Shown: positions 40,759 through 50,475, counted from the stretch's first letter. The stretch: DNA of 62,149 nt from an uncultured Collinsella sp. (GCA_902479095.1 CABSNL010000002.1:1-62149), one strand, 5' to 3'. Numbers and translations are program-made. The notes: generated by a model from the letters alone, not told the origin.

Positions 40759-41122
40759 TGGTGGAGGCGCGGAGAATCGAACTCCGGTCCACGAAAGCCC
40801 CCTGATTGGCATCTCCAAGCTCAGTCGCTGGTTTAGTCTCGGACGCTTTGCGCGCAGCGACACGCTCGCGGTGTCCTAACCGGTTCGGTCTTAGCCCGCG
40901 CCATACCGATTACGTGCGCAGGAGCATTCCCCTAAAATGACGTCGCGCCGGTGTCGGGGAAATCACCGGGTTGACGCGCCGCTATAAACTAAGCAGCGAG
41001 AGCCATAGGCTCAAAAGAAGAGTTGTTGTCAATTCAATTTGACGGTACCCCTGTTTAACGAGGCGAGGAGACCTCGGCTTGCTTCCTCTCTCAGAGCTAT
41101 CGTGTCGAAACCAGTCGCCCCC
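40759..41122 (-). ncRNA. ssrA: tmRNA (transfer-messenger RNA)
   Basis: The 5' end GGGGGCGACTGGTTTCGACA and the 3' end CGGAGTTCGATTCTCCGCG plus CCTCCACCA form the tRNA-like domain; the acceptor stem pairs GGGGGCG with CGCCTCC and CCA is encoded. The tag frame reads DNNSSFEPMALAA then TAG (41030-40989), ending in the classical ALAA degradation signal; an in-frame stop lies two codons upstream of the first Asp. It rescues stalled ribosomes together with SmpB. Length 364 nt is normal. Confidence 0.96.
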
Positions 41123-41358
41123 GAATGTCGGGAAGTCTGGATGGCATTGGGCACGAGCACCCAACACCCGTCGACTTTTCAAGGAACATGCAGGGCGAGC
41201 CCCGCTTGTGGAGTGTTATCTTACCACGTTCTGAAAGCGGACAGCTGTTCTATGCACGAGCTGTGAAGACCCCAATGTGCGCCGCACTTCGCACTTTTGC
41301 TACCGATCGCGTCACGTATATTTTCGCCAAGCAAAATTGACCCGTCGAAAGGACCGTT

Positions 41359-41793
41359 ATGAATACCAAGCAGCAACTCGTCAATGCCCTCGCAGGCCTG
41401 GGTTCAACCATTACCGAAGCTATGGATGTCATCGAAGGCTTTGTCCCCTGCGGACATCCCGCCCTCACGGTATCCAACGCACTCGTCGCGCTGGACGCCG
41501 ACGATGATGCAGCTCTCGCCCAGCAGCTTGAGACCGTCGAGGGCTTTATCGACCACGTGAGCGAGAACCGCGGCGTGACCGCCTACCACGGCATCGAGGT
41601 CGAGCTCGCGGGTCCCAAAGCCGATCTACTCGCAGCACTCCGCGAGGTAGGCGCCCTTATGCAGACCGCAGGCGTCAAGAACACCCAGGTCAACGAGTGG
41701 GTCTACCGCAGTCTGGCAGCACTAAACGATTCCGACGAAAAGGCAGCCGAGCAGCTCACCGAAGCCCCTGCCATCAAAGCTGCACTTGCCTAA
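41359..41793 (+). CDS. Hypothetical acidic protein
   Basis: A 144-residue soluble protein with predicted helices throughout: MNTKQQLVNALAGLGSTITE, then DDDAALAQQLETVEGFIDHV, and an Ala-rich end. It is acidic and lacks membrane segments and cysteine motifs (one Cys in VPCGHP). AAAGGA precedes the ATG at 41359. I do not recognise the family. It stands alone between ssrA and the P-type ATPase gene, with which it converges. Confidence 0.75.
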   Translation: MNTKQQLVNALAGLGSTITEAMDVIEGFVPCGHPALTVSNALVALDADDDAALAQQLETVEGFIDHVSENRGVTAYHGIEVELAGPKADLLAALREVGALMQTAGVKNTQVNEWVYRSLAALNDSDEKAAEQLTEAPAIKAALA

Positions 41794-41838
41794 AAAGGCC
41801 TGCACCCTGGCGGCTGCGGTACCGCCCGGGTGCAGGCC
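41791..41838 (-). terminator. Terminator between hypothetical gene and P-type ATPase
   Basis: GGCCTGCACCC (41797-41807) pairs exactly with GGGTGCAGGCC (41828-41838); the minus-strand side is followed by TTTTTA, so it ends the ATPase transcript, and it may stop the converging gene as well. Confidence 0.88.
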
Positions 41839-41857
41839 ATAAGCTCAATCGAAAACC

Positions 41858-43933
41858 CTAACGCAGATACGCTTTCGCGTTGTCCAAGCTGTACGCAATC
41901 GTCGAGCCGTTGTGCAACAGCGACGACGTCTGCGGGGTAATCGCGCCGGTAATACCCAGTGCCAAGAGCGCTGAGTTGGTGAGCATCACCTTAGAGTAGG
42001 AGCTTGTCAGACGATCAACGAGGCCCTGGCTCATGCGGCGCAGGCGCACGATCGTGGCGAGATCCGTATCGGTCAGGATGATATCGGCGACCTCCTTGGC
42101 GATGTCGCTTCCGCCACCCATCGCCAGGCCCACGTCGGCCAAACCGAGCGCCGGCGAATCGTTGACGCCGTCGCCCACCATGGCAACGTGGCGCCCCTCG
42201 CTCTTAATGCGCTCCACATAAGCGTACTTGTCCTCGGGCAGCAGTTCGGCCTTAAACTCGTCGACACCCGCCTCTCGCGCAATGCGCTCTGCTGTGCGCT
42301 CGGAGTCGCCCGTGAGCATAACGACATGCTTGACGCCCAGCGCATGCAGGTCGGCGATGGCCTCGCGGACCCCGGGCTTGAGCGGATCCTCGATGCCGAG
42401 CACGCCGACGACCTTGCCATCGACCGCCAGATACAGCGGCGACAGGCCCTGCATCTTGAGGTCGATTTGCTCCTTGATGTCGGACTCGAGCTGCGCACCC
42501 TCATCCTCAAACACAAAGTGTGCCGAGCCGATGATGGCGCGACGTCCCTCGATGGACGAAGCGATGCCGTGCGCCACGATGTACTCGACGGCGGCATGAC
42601 GCTCGCGGTGCTCGAGCTTGCGCTCGCGCGCCGCATTGACCACGGCGCGTGCCACCGGATGTGGGAAATGCTCCTCCAAGCAAGCGGAAAGGCGCAGAAC
42701 CTCGTCCTCGCTCCAGCCATCGGTGGTGAGCACGCAGGCAAGACGCGGCTGCGCCTCGGTGAGCGTGCCGGTCTTATCAAACACAATGGTATCGGCCTTG
42801 GCAAACGACTCAAAGTACTTCGCACCCTTGACCATGACGCCCATCTTGGCAGCATCGCTCATAGCAGTCATGACGGCGACGGAACCCGTGAGCTTGAGTG
42901 CGCACGAGTAGTCGACCATCAACGCCGCTGAGGTCTTGATAAGGCTGCGGGTGGTAAGCGCAACCAGGCCCGCGAGCAGGAAGTTCCACGGGACGATCTT
43001 GTTGGCAAGGTCCTCCATATGCGACTGGCCCTCGGACTTGAGCGAATCGGCCGTCTGCACGAGCGAGACGATCGAACGGAGCTTGGTCTGCGCCGTGTTG
43101 GCGCGCACGCGCACCAAGATGCTGCCGTCTTCCACGACGGTACCGGCGAACACGTCGTCGCCCACGCTGCGCTCGACGGCCAGCGGCTCGCCAGTCAGGG
43201 TCGCCTGGTTGACCATAGCGCTCCCCTGCTCGACAACACCGTCGATGCAGATGGACATGCCAGTGCGTACGGCGACCAGATCGCCGGGCTCGAGCTCGGT
43301 GGCGGCAACGCTTACCTCGGTGTCGCCGACCACTTTTTGTGCCTTATCGGGCACGTCGAGCAGCGAGTTGATGAGCTCGTTTTCGCTCATGGCGCGGGTA
43401 TAGTCCTCGAGCAGCTCGCCCACGTTGAGCAGAAACATTGTCTGGCCCGCGGTGTCGACATCACGCTTGACGAACGAAATGCCGATGGCCGAAGCGTCGA
43501 GCACGGGGACGGTCAGGCGTGGTTGCGCGAGCTCGTGGAGAGCGGCGCGCAAAAATGCCATGTAACCGGCCACGACAAACACCGCACGCAGAGGCGTCGG
43601 CAAGAACCAGCGGCGCGCGTAGTGGGCGCCAATAAGTGTGGCAAGATCCATAACGAGTTTGTGCTTGCGCGGCTCTAGTTGCATCACGTAGCCCGACTTG
43701 GCATCGGCGATAGCTTGAGCATCGAGTGCGCCCAAGGCGTCGAGCACGCTTGCACGGCGCGGCTCGTCGTACTCCAGCGCCATCTGGCCAATGCGGCCAT
43801 ACACGCGCACTTTGCGCACGCCGTCAATGTCGCCGCCAAGCTTAAGAAGTGCATCGAGATCGCTCTCTGGCACAGGACCCGCCAATTGAAGACGGGTCCT
43901 GCCGGGGATCTCGCTAATAATCGAGAATCTCAT
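41858..43933 (-). CDS. P1B-like metal-transporting ATPase with SCALK in place of CPC
   Basis: A 691-residue P-type ATPase. The N-terminus MRFSIISEIPGRTRLQLAG looks like an HMA-type ferredoxin fold without the CxxC metal site. NQATLTGEPLAVE is the actuator, IVFDKTGTLTEAQ the phosphorylation site, HFPHPVARA the P1B-type HP motif, and VAMVGDGVNDSPALGLADV the hinge. In the transport membrane helix DYSCALKLTGSVAVMTAM replaces the usual CPC/SPC, so only one Cys and no Pro are present. The metal is therefore unclear. The small gene upstream (43952) is probably its partner, with 18 nt between them. Confidence 0.9.
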   Translation of the reverse strand: MRFSIISEIPGRTRLQLAGPVPESDLDALLKLGGDIDGVRKVRVYGRIGQMALEYDEPRRASVLDALGALDAQAIADAKSGYVMQLEPRKHKLVMDLATLIGAHYARRWFLPTPLRAVFVVAGYMAFLRAALHELAQPRLTVPVLDASAIGISFVKRDVDTAGQTMFLLNVGELLEDYTRAMSENELINSLLDVPDKAQKVVGDTEVSVAATELEPGDLVAVRTGMSICIDGVVEQGSAMVNQATLTGEPLAVERSVGDDVFAGTVVEDGSILVRVRANTAQTKLRSIVSLVQTADSLKSEGQSHMEDLANKIVPWNFLLAGLVALTTRSLIKTSAALMVDYSCALKLTGSVAVMTAMSDAAKMGVMVKGAKYFESFAKADTIVFDKTGTLTEAQPRLACVLTTDGWSEDEVLRLSACLEEHFPHPVARAVVNAARERKLEHRERHAAVEYIVAHGIASSIEGRRAIIGSAHFVFEDEGAQLESDIKEQIDLKMQGLSPLYLAVDGKVVGVLGIEDPLKPGVREAIADLHALGVKHVVMLTGDSERTAERIAREAGVDEFKAELLPEDKYAYVERIKSEGRHVAMVGDGVNDSPALGLADVGLAMGGGSDIAKEVADIILTDTDLATIVRLRRMSQGLVDRLTSSYSKVMLTNSALLALGITGAITPQTSSLLHNGSTIAYSLDNAKAYLR

Positions 43934-43951
43934 AGTTTGTGCCTGGGAGCG

Positions 43952-44197
43952 TTACTCGGCCGCCTCGTCAGCAGCGGCCTCGCTCTGGGTGATGTAGGCA
44001 GCCTCGGCAACCATGTCGTCGACATTAGCCTTGGCCTGCTCGACCATGTCCTGGTAGCAGTTCTTGATGCGCATGCCGCACGCGATACCCTGCACGCAGG
44101 CATTCTTGACCGGAGCGCTGGTAAGCAGCTTGATGCCGGCCGTGCCAAGCAGAAAACCGCCACCGACAAGCAGGGTGTTAAACGTCGACTTCTTCAT
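43952..44197 (-). CDS. Small membrane-anchored protein, probable partner of the ATPase (DUF6110-like)
   Basis: An 81-residue protein: MKKSTFNTLLVGGGFLLGTA then GIKLLTSAPVKNACVQGIAC, one hydrophobic N-terminal segment and a helical, acidic tail ending ITQSEAAADEAAE. I recall similar small proteins (DUF6110) beside P1B-type ATPases with an SCxLK motif, but this is memory of a gene pairing, not a search. GGGAGAAG precedes the ATG at 44197. Two Cys in the middle may contact metal. It is 18 nt upstream of the ATPase start in the same direction. Confidence 0.75.
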   Translation of the reverse strand: MKKSTFNTLLVGGGFLLGTAGIKLLTSAPVKNACVQGIACGMRIKNCYQDMVEQAKANVDDMVAEAAYITQSEAAADEAAE

Positions 44198-44342
44198 GTT
44201 GCTTCTCCCTTTTGCCGCACAAGCGCGGCATGGTGCCTTAGCACCCGAGTTCATTAGTTTGCTCGAGCACGCTTTTGAGACTAGTTTAGTCGAACTATTA
44301 TGGTCAACCAAAGTTAACCTTTGGAAATCTTGGTCCCCTTTC

Positions 44343-46100
44343 CTACAGCTGCCAGGCAGCCGCTTCCTTTTGCAGTGCGACCATGCGGGCAAATTCTCCG
44401 CCTGCCGCCTTAAGCTGCGCCGGAGTGCCCTGCTCGGCAACCACACCATCCTTGAGCACAACGATTTTATCGGCATTTTCCACCGTACGCATACGGTGGG
44501 CAATAACGATAACCGTCTTGCCTGCAAGCAGACGGGAGAGTGCCTGCTGTACCACGGTCTCATTCTCCACATCCAAGCTTGCCGTCGCCTCGTCCAACAG
44601 CACGATGGGCGCGTCTTTGAGCAGCGCGCGGGCGATAGAGATGCGCTGGCGCTCGCCACCGGAGAGTTTGGATCCGTTCTCTCCGATCATAGTGTCATAG
44701 CCCTGCGGCATGCGGTTCACGAACTCGTCGCAGTTGGCGGCACGCGCGGCCGCAAGCACTTCCTCGTCGGTGGCATCACGACGACCGAGGCGGATGTTTC
44801 CAATCACCGTGTCATCAAAGAGCAGCACGTCTTGGAACACAATGGCGTATTCGCGCAGGAGCACCTCGGGATCGACGCTCGCAACATCCACACCGCCCAC
44901 GGTAACCTTGCCCGCAGTGGCATCCCAAAAGCGTGCGGCCAGGCGGCTCACCGTAGACTTACCGGAACCCGAAGGACCGACCAGCGCCGTGACCTCGCCT
45001 TCCTTGGCGGTAAAGCTCACATCGGTAAGAACTTTATCGCCGGCGCGTCCGTCCTCGCCCGCACCATAGCCAAATGCCACGTGATCGAACACCACATCGT
45101 GGCCCACGGGCTCAAATTTCTCGCTGCCCCGCGCCACAGGCTCTTCCATGATGGAACGCATGCGCTTGGCAGACGACTCGGCGACAAACAGCTCGGACAT
45201 TAACATTAACGCCTGGTCAAAGGGCGCATAGATACGGCTCACCATAAGCAGGAAGGCAAACAACACCAAAAAGTCGACCTGCCCGGAGGCGACCATCGCG
45301 GCGCCCGTGACCAGCGTGGTGGCAATGCCCAGACGCAGGATGGCAAAGACGGAGTTGACCAAAAGCCCGTTAACGAGCTCGCCCTTGGTGGTCTCGCACT
45401 CCTCGGCATCGATCACGGCGTTGAGTCCCTCAAGATAATGGGCCTCCTGGTTGGTGGCGCGAATCTCGCGAACGCAGTCGAGCGTCTCTTGAATAGCCTC
45501 GGTAACCTTGACCTTCTCGGCTCGCACGCGATCAAACACCGGAGTCATGGGGCCGCGTGTTAGATACAACACGGCAAAGGCCACGGGAACGCTCCAAAAC
45601 GCCGCAATCGCCAGCTGCCAGCAAAAGAACAGCGATGCCACGAAGACAATGGCGCTTGCGATGATGGCACCCCAAAGCTCTCCCAGCACGTGGCTGTAGG
45701 CGTGCTCCATGGCCTGGACGTCGCCCATGATGGTCTCGGTTAAATCGGCCAGATCACGACGACCAAAAAACGACAGCGGCAGTTTGCGCAAGCGCTCGGC
45801 AATCTCCATACGCTGCTTGCCGCACTCCTCGTAAAAGATGCAGTAGGTGTAGTAATACTGCTGCCAGTTAGAGGCAAAGAGCAACACGAAAAAGACCAGG
45901 AGGCCGCCCACGATCGGCAGGGCATCCGGCAGGTCAGCCCCGCTGACGAGATGCTCGACAAAGCCGGCCATAACCAGGAATAAAAAGCCCATGCCGGCCA
46001 TGGTGATGAGATTGGTGAGCGTGGTCCAGAAAATGCCGCGTTTTACGCCGGCGACGCCTTTATCGGATAGGAAATACTTCTTTTGGAATGAGGCGAACAT
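44343..46100 (-). CDS. ABC exporter half-transporter, second subunit
   Basis: A 585-residue fusion of a six-helix membrane domain (30-310) and an ABC ATPase. LVGPSGSGKSTVSRLAARFW is Walker A, SKLSGGERQRISIARALL the signature, and PIVLLDEATASLDVENE Walker B. It starts one base after the stop of the partner gene (TAAATG), so the two are probably made together as a heterodimer. Similar pairs include YbtPQ and IrtAB (siderophore uptake) and multidrug exporters; the substrate is not readable. The divergent AraC gene probably controls both. Confidence 0.92.
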   Translation of the reverse strand: MFASFQKKYFLSDKGVAGVKRGIFWTTLTNLITMAGMGFLFLVMAGFVEHLVSGADLPDALPIVGGLLVFFVLLFASNWQQYYYTYCIFYEECGKQRMEIAERLRKLPLSFFGRRDLADLTETIMGDVQAMEHAYSHVLGELWGAIIASAIVFVASLFFCWQLAIAAFWSVPVAFAVLYLTRGPMTPVFDRVRAEKVKVTEAIQETLDCVREIRATNQEAHYLEGLNAVIDAEECETTKGELVNGLLVNSVFAILRLGIATTLVTGAAMVASGQVDFLVLFAFLLMVSRIYAPFDQALMLMSELFVAESSAKRMRSIMEEPVARGSEKFEPVGHDVVFDHVAFGYGAGEDGRAGDKVLTDVSFTAKEGEVTALVGPSGSGKSTVSRLAARFWDATAGKVTVGGVDVASVDPEVLLREYAIVFQDVLLFDDTVIGNIRLGRRDATDEEVLAAARAANCDEFVNRMPQGYDTMIGENGSKLSGGERQRISIARALLKDAPIVLLDEATASLDVENETVVQQALSRLLAGKTVIVIAHRMRTVENADKIVVLKDGVVAEQGTPAQLKAAGGEFARMVALQKEAAAWQL

Positions 46101-47927
46101 TTAGGCCTCGCCTCCCTTCGTGACGGCGGCATCCGCGGTCGCTGCAGTGATTTTCCAGCTCGCGGCCTGTTCGTACTCGGCCCACATCTTGGCATACAGG
46201 CCATTTTGGGACAGCAACTCGGCATGGGTACCCGACTCCTGCACGCTGCCCTGGTTGAGCACCACGATTTGGTCTGCGCCCACTACAGTCGAGAGTCGGT
46301 GCGCGATCATAATGACCGTGCGACCCGCCGCCAGTTTGCTAAAAGCACGTTGGATGAGCGCCTCGTTCTCGGGATCGGCAAACGCCGTGGCCTCATCGAG
46401 CACCACGATAGGCGCGTCTTTAAGGATCGCGCGGGCGAGTGCCACGCGCTGGACCTCGCCGCCCGAAAGATATGCTCTGCCGGCACCGAGCATGGTATTG
46501 ATGCCCTGTGGGAGCTTGGCCACAATGTCGTCGCACTGAGCTGCGGAGAGGGCCGCACGCACTTCGTCGTCAGTGGCCGTAGGCTTGGAGGCGCGCACGT
46601 TATCGGCAAGTGTTTGCCGGAACAGCTGGTTGGTCTGGAACACGAAGGCGACCTGGTCCATAAGCTCGTGCGGATCCATATCGCGAACGTCCACACCGCC
46701 TACGAGCACTCGACCCGAGGAAACATCCCAAAAACGCGGGATCAGGCTTGCGCAGGTTGACTTACCGCCACCCGAGGGACCCACCAGGGCGAGGGCGCTA
46801 CCCGCGGAAACGCTAAAACTCACATGACTGACAGCAGGTGCTTCGGCACCCTCGTACGTAAAGCTCACGTCCTCAAATCGCACGTCGCCGCCGGCAGGGT
46901 GCTTGGGTTGGGCGGGCACGGAGAGCTGCTTGGAATCCATGACGCTTCGAATACGAGCCAGCGAATCAGCACTCATCTGAGAGGCCTCGCCCACAAACAT
47001 GAGCTTGGTCATGGCCGTCGGTACCACGGCCGAAAATATCGCGTAAAACGTGAAGTTGGTCATAAAATGCGCGAAGTCCGTCTCGCCCGGCGCCAGCAGC
47101 AACGCCACGGGCAACAGGAATGCCACAAGACCATTGAGCGCGGTAAGGTTGAGTACCTGCGGACCTCGGCAGAACGTGCCCGCATAGTTTTGTGCCATGT
47201 CGGCGTATTCGGCGATCGCATCGTGGAAGGCCTTAAAGGAGTAGACCGTCTGCTGAAACACCTTGACCACGGGGATGCCGCGTACGTATTCGGTGCCGGT
47301 CTTATTCATCTTGACCAGCGCTCCCATGTAGGCCTTCATAAACTCGCCGCCCTTGCCGCCCATCATGGCGGCCATGGCGCCAAACGAAACGACGACCGAG
47401 ATAAGGCATGCCGCCCCCAAACGCCAATCGAGCGCGAAAAGCAGCACGAGCAAGCCCGCGACCATGGCGGCGGCGCCTGCGATATCGGGCAGCATGTGTG
47501 CGAGCAAAGTCTCGGTGGAGGCGGCGCACCCGTCTACAATGCGGCGCAGCTCGCCGGTGGCATGCGTGTCGAAGTAGCCGAGCGGCAACTTAAGCAGGTG
47601 CTCGCTCGTAGCCTTACGGATATTGGACGCGCAGCGAAACGCGGACAGATGCGTGCACATGAGCCCCACGAAATAAGCTACGATGCTTGCCAGGGCAAAA
47701 CCCACGGCCCACCAACCGTACATCGCGATGTTAGTGGCTTCGCTCCAGTTGGGCGCCACGGCGATCAGATCGCGCGCGACAAGCCAAATGCACACGTACG
47801 GGCCAAAGCTCAGCAGCTGCGAGAGCGCCGAGAGCGCCATGCCCAAATACGTTAGGAATTTGCGGTCACCGGCATACGCAAGCAACTCGCCGATGCCTCC
47901 ACCTTCCCTTTTTGATTCCTTTGCCAT
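46101..47927 (-). CDS. ABC exporter half-transporter, first subunit
   Basis: A 608-residue half-transporter. The membrane domain (20-320) includes FGPYVCIWLVARDLIAVAP; the ATPase has VGPSGGGKSTCASLIPRFW (Walker A), AYLSGGEVQRVALARAIL (signature) and PIVVLDEATAFADPENEAL (Walker B, with F in place of the usual S after TA). The ATG at 47927 follows AGAAAGGA, so the in-frame start at 47990 is not used. The stop abuts the start of the second subunit. Confidence 0.92.
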   Translation of the reverse strand: MAKESKREGGGIGELLAYAGDRKFLTYLGMALSALSQLLSFGPYVCIWLVARDLIAVAPNWSEATNIAMYGWWAVGFALASIVAYFVGLMCTHLSAFRCASNIRKATSEHLLKLPLGYFDTHATGELRRIVDGCAASTETLLAHMLPDIAGAAAMVAGLLVLLFALDWRLGAACLISVVVSFGAMAAMMGGKGGEFMKAYMGALVKMNKTGTEYVRGIPVVKVFQQTVYSFKAFHDAIAEYADMAQNYAGTFCRGPQVLNLTALNGLVAFLLPVALLLAPGETDFAHFMTNFTFYAIFSAVVPTAMTKLMFVGEASQMSADSLARIRSVMDSKQLSVPAQPKHPAGGDVRFEDVSFTYEGAEAPAVSHVSFSVSAGSALALVGPSGGGKSTCASLIPRFWDVSSGRVLVGGVDVRDMDPHELMDQVAFVFQTNQLFRQTLADNVRASKPTATDDEVRAALSAAQCDDIVAKLPQGINTMLGAGRAYLSGGEVQRVALARAILKDAPIVVLDEATAFADPENEALIQRAFSKLAAGRTVIMIAHRLSTVVGADQIVVLNQGSVQESGTHAELLSQNGLYAKMWAEYEQAASWKITAATADAAVTKGGEA

Positions 47928-48041
47928 GAGATTCCTTTCTAACGGCTTGAGAGTTAACCGTAATGAACTTATCATTGATGTGTTAGCCATGGCTCACAAT
48001 CAAGCCAGGCGTGGACGTTTCTGCAAAGGAAAGGGACGCTA

Positions 48042-49046
48042 TTGCAAATACAGCGGGCAGCGACCGACATAACCGAGCTCTACGCACCGCAATTTGAGCA
48101 GTTTGGCCTGGAGCTTACCGGCAAGGGTGCCGTCTTTACCGGCGAGGTGGCAAACGACCGGGCGCACGGCCGCGCATGGATTATGCCTCTCTCCCCTGCC
48201 TGCATCGTCATGGAGCATTTCATCACCCCGACGCACGATATGTACCTGGCCGAATACACACCCGAGCCATACGCCTGCGTGAGCGAAGTCAGCGCGCCCA
48301 CACTTACATGCATGCCTGAGGCTGGCATAACGCCCACGAACCTCAAGCCATTGCATAGACCGTGGCCAAACAATGCCGTTTGCAGCTTTATCCAAGATAG
48401 CTGTGGCGAGGAATTAAGCCCGCTGTTTGCGGGGGAGCTTTATCACTCGCGCTCGGTGCTCTTTTTGCCTGGATATTTTGACGAACTGGAGCACCGCTAT
48501 CCCACCGAGTTCGCGGGAATCTTTGAGGCGTTTGCCGAGCCATGGCACGAGGAAGCGACGTCTGCCATCTGCCACACGCTGCGCCGGATTAACGAGGACC
48601 GCGCCCGCACCGTAGGCGGACACGTCTATATGCAGGGCATCGTGGAGACCATGGTCGCGGAGCTCGCCTGTTCGCGCGCGGCCCACAGGCAGGCGCGGCA
48701 GGCGGCAGACACACGCGTCAGCATAACCATTGCCGAAGAAGCAACGGCGATGATTGAGCGCGCGCTCGACAAAGGCAGACGTGTGGGTATCAACGAGGTG
48801 GCCGAGAGGCTCTACACAAGCCGCTCCAAACTATGCGCCACCTTTAAGGCCCAAACAGGCGAGTCCCTGGGCGCCTACATTCGCAGACGCCGCATGGAGC
48901 GAGCGCAGGACCTTTTGGCCGATAGCGCGCTCACGATAGCGCAGATGGCAGAGCGTCTAGGCTACCCTCAGCAAGCCGCCTTCGCCCAAGCCTTCAAACA
49001 ATACACCGGCATGACACCCACGGCTTGGCGAAGCAAGCATCGCTAA
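48042..49046 (+). CDS. AraC-family regulator divergent from the ABC exporter
   Basis: A 334-residue regulator. The N-terminal 220 residues form an unrecognised effector domain. The C-terminal AraC DNA-binding domain has VAERLYTSRSKLCATFKAQT (first HTH), RMERAQDLLADSALTIAQMA and RLGYPQQAAFAQAFKQYTG (second HTH), ending MTPTAWRSKHR. The start is TTG at 48042 after AAAGGAAAGG. The genes of the divergent ABC pair start 114 nt away, so this protein probably controls them. The layout recalls YbtA with YbtPQ, but metal or siderophore sensing is only a suggestion. Confidence 0.88.
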   Translation: MQIQRAATDITELYAPQFEQFGLELTGKGAVFTGEVANDRAHGRAWIMPLSPACIVMEHFITPTHDMYLAEYTPEPYACVSEVSAPTLTCMPEAGITPTNLKPLHRPWPNNAVCSFIQDSCGEELSPLFAGELYHSRSVLFLPGYFDELEHRYPTEFAGIFEAFAEPWHEEATSAICHTLRRINEDRARTVGGHVYMQGIVETMVAELACSRAAHRQARQAADTRVSITIAEEATAMIERALDKGRRVGINEVAERLYTSRSKLCATFKAQTGESLGAYIRRRRMERAQDLLADSALTIAQMAERLGYPQQAAFAQAFKQYTGMTPTAWRSKHR

Positions 49047-49110
49047 GGCCCAGGCTCCCTGGCCGTAACGGAGCGATTAATTAGCCGCCGCCCGTCAGCT
49101 CACCCAGGAT

Positions 49111-50475
49111 CTAAACGTCAAGATGTGCACGATCAAGCGCCTTTTTGATAAGAGGGACAGATCGATCAGCCAAATACAACGGAATGTTGAGCACCCCGTC
49201 GTCGAGCTTTAGGTTCTTAAGTGAGTAGCGGACCCTCAATGGAGTCGTCTCCGCATGCTTGTCGGCATAGTACTTAAGGCTCTTGGAATGAACGACCTCT
49301 CCCGATTTGACCTCGACGGGAACGATTTCGTTTCCGACTTGAATCAAAAAATCGACTTCGTGCTTCGGCTTCTCGTTTGTCCAATAACGCGGAGCAGCAT
49401 CTAACTGTGAAAGTAATGCCTGAAGCACATAGTTCTCGGCGAACGAACCTTTGAACTCCGAAAATAGCGCATCCGAGATGGCAAAAGCGGACGCATCCAG
49501 CCTTGCCATGCGGCGCAGCAAGCCGACATCAAGACAGTAGACCTTAAATGCCTTGAGGTCATCGTACGCAGAGAGCGGCACACCGCCAGCAGCATTAAGG
49601 CGAACCGCCGTGATGAGCCCAGCATCGGCAAGCCATTCCAGAGCATCCTCGTATTCTCGAGCACGAGCCCCCTCGCGCACCGCACCCCAAACGAACTTTT
49701 TGTTCTCGCGCGCCAACTGAGCTGGAATCGAGTTCCATATTTGTGAAAGCTTGGCGAACTGCGCACGGCCACCATGCTTGGCAAAATCGCGCTCGTAGGA
49801 ATCCAAGAGATCAGACAACACCTTATCGACCTGAACGATATCGCCCGTCTCCACCCACCGGCCAAGAGCCTCTGGCATGCCGCCGCATGCAAAATAACGA
49901 CGAAGATGCTCGACGAGACGGACATGGAAGAAATCGGGCACTGTCTCGATCTGATCCAGGCCGCCAAGGTATTCGTCGTAGTTTGCAGCGCCCTCGGCTT
50001 TCAGAAACTCGGAAAAGCTCATGGGGCGCATCTCCATGAACTCGACCTTTCCCACCGGAAAAGCGCTGGTCTCACGGGACAAGCGAACGCCCAACAAAGA
50101 CCCTGCGCATGCGACGTGATACTCGGGGGCCTCGTCACAGAAGTATTTAAGGGCACCGACTGCAGAAGGACAATCCTGGATCTCATCAATAATAAGCAGC
50201 GTTTCGCCGGGCTCGATAGGCTGTCCAAGTGCCAGGGAAAGATTTGAGATGATCCGTCGAGGATCGCGCGTACCTTCGAAAAACTGAGCGTACTCGCTCT
50301 GTACCCCAGGTGACGGCTCCTCGAGCGTCAGATACACAAAATTGAGGTACGAGGTTCGGCCGAACTCCTTAAGCGCCCACGTCTTTCCAACCTGGCGCGC
50401 CCCCTTAAGGATAAGCGGCTTACGATATTCTGACGCTTTCCAAGCGTTAAGCTTGGCAATGATATCTCGCTGCAT
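49111..50475 (-). CDS. AAA ATPase with DUF4143 domain
   Basis: A 454-residue protein of the AAA_14/DUF4143 group. KPLILKGARQVGKTWALKEF (near 19-38) is Walker A, TLLIIDEIQDCPSAVGAL Walker B, and HVACAGSLLGVRLSRE sensor-like. The C-terminal part has NYVLQALLSQLDAAPRYWTN, then KHEVDFLIQVGNEIVPVEVK, which fits a PD-(D/E)xK-type nuclease fold (EVDF..VEVKSG). Biological function of the family is not settled; it often sits in variable parts of genomes. GGGAGG precedes the ATG at 50475. The promoter holds a strong dyad (50495-50569). Confidence 0.9.
   Translation of the reverse strand: MQRDIIAKLNAWKASEYRKPLILKGARQVGKTWALKEFGRTSYLNFVYLTLEEPSPGVQSEYAQFFEGTRDPRRIISNLSLALGQPIEPGETLLIIDEIQDCPSAVGALKYFCDEAPEYHVACAGSLLGVRLSRETSAFPVGKVEFMEMRPMSFSEFLKAEGAANYDEYLGGLDQIETVPDFFHVRLVEHLRRYFACGGMPEALGRWVETGDIVQVDKVLSDLLDSYERDFAKHGGRAQFAKLSQIWNSIPAQLARENKKFVWGAVREGARAREYEDALEWLADAGLITAVRLNAAGGVPLSAYDDLKAFKVYCLDVGLLRRMARLDASAFAISDALFSEFKGSFAENYVLQALLSQLDAAPRYWTNEKPKHEVDFLIQVGNEIVPVEVKSGEVVHSKSLKYYADKHAETTPLRVRYSLKNLKLDDGVLNIPLYLADRSVPLIKKALDRAHLDV

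Noticed and set aside
40301..40879. Reading frames in both directions over the ssrA repeats
   Set aside because: They arise from the tandem 211-bp repeat and run into the tmRNA; repeats keep frame by chance and no ribosome binding site is present.
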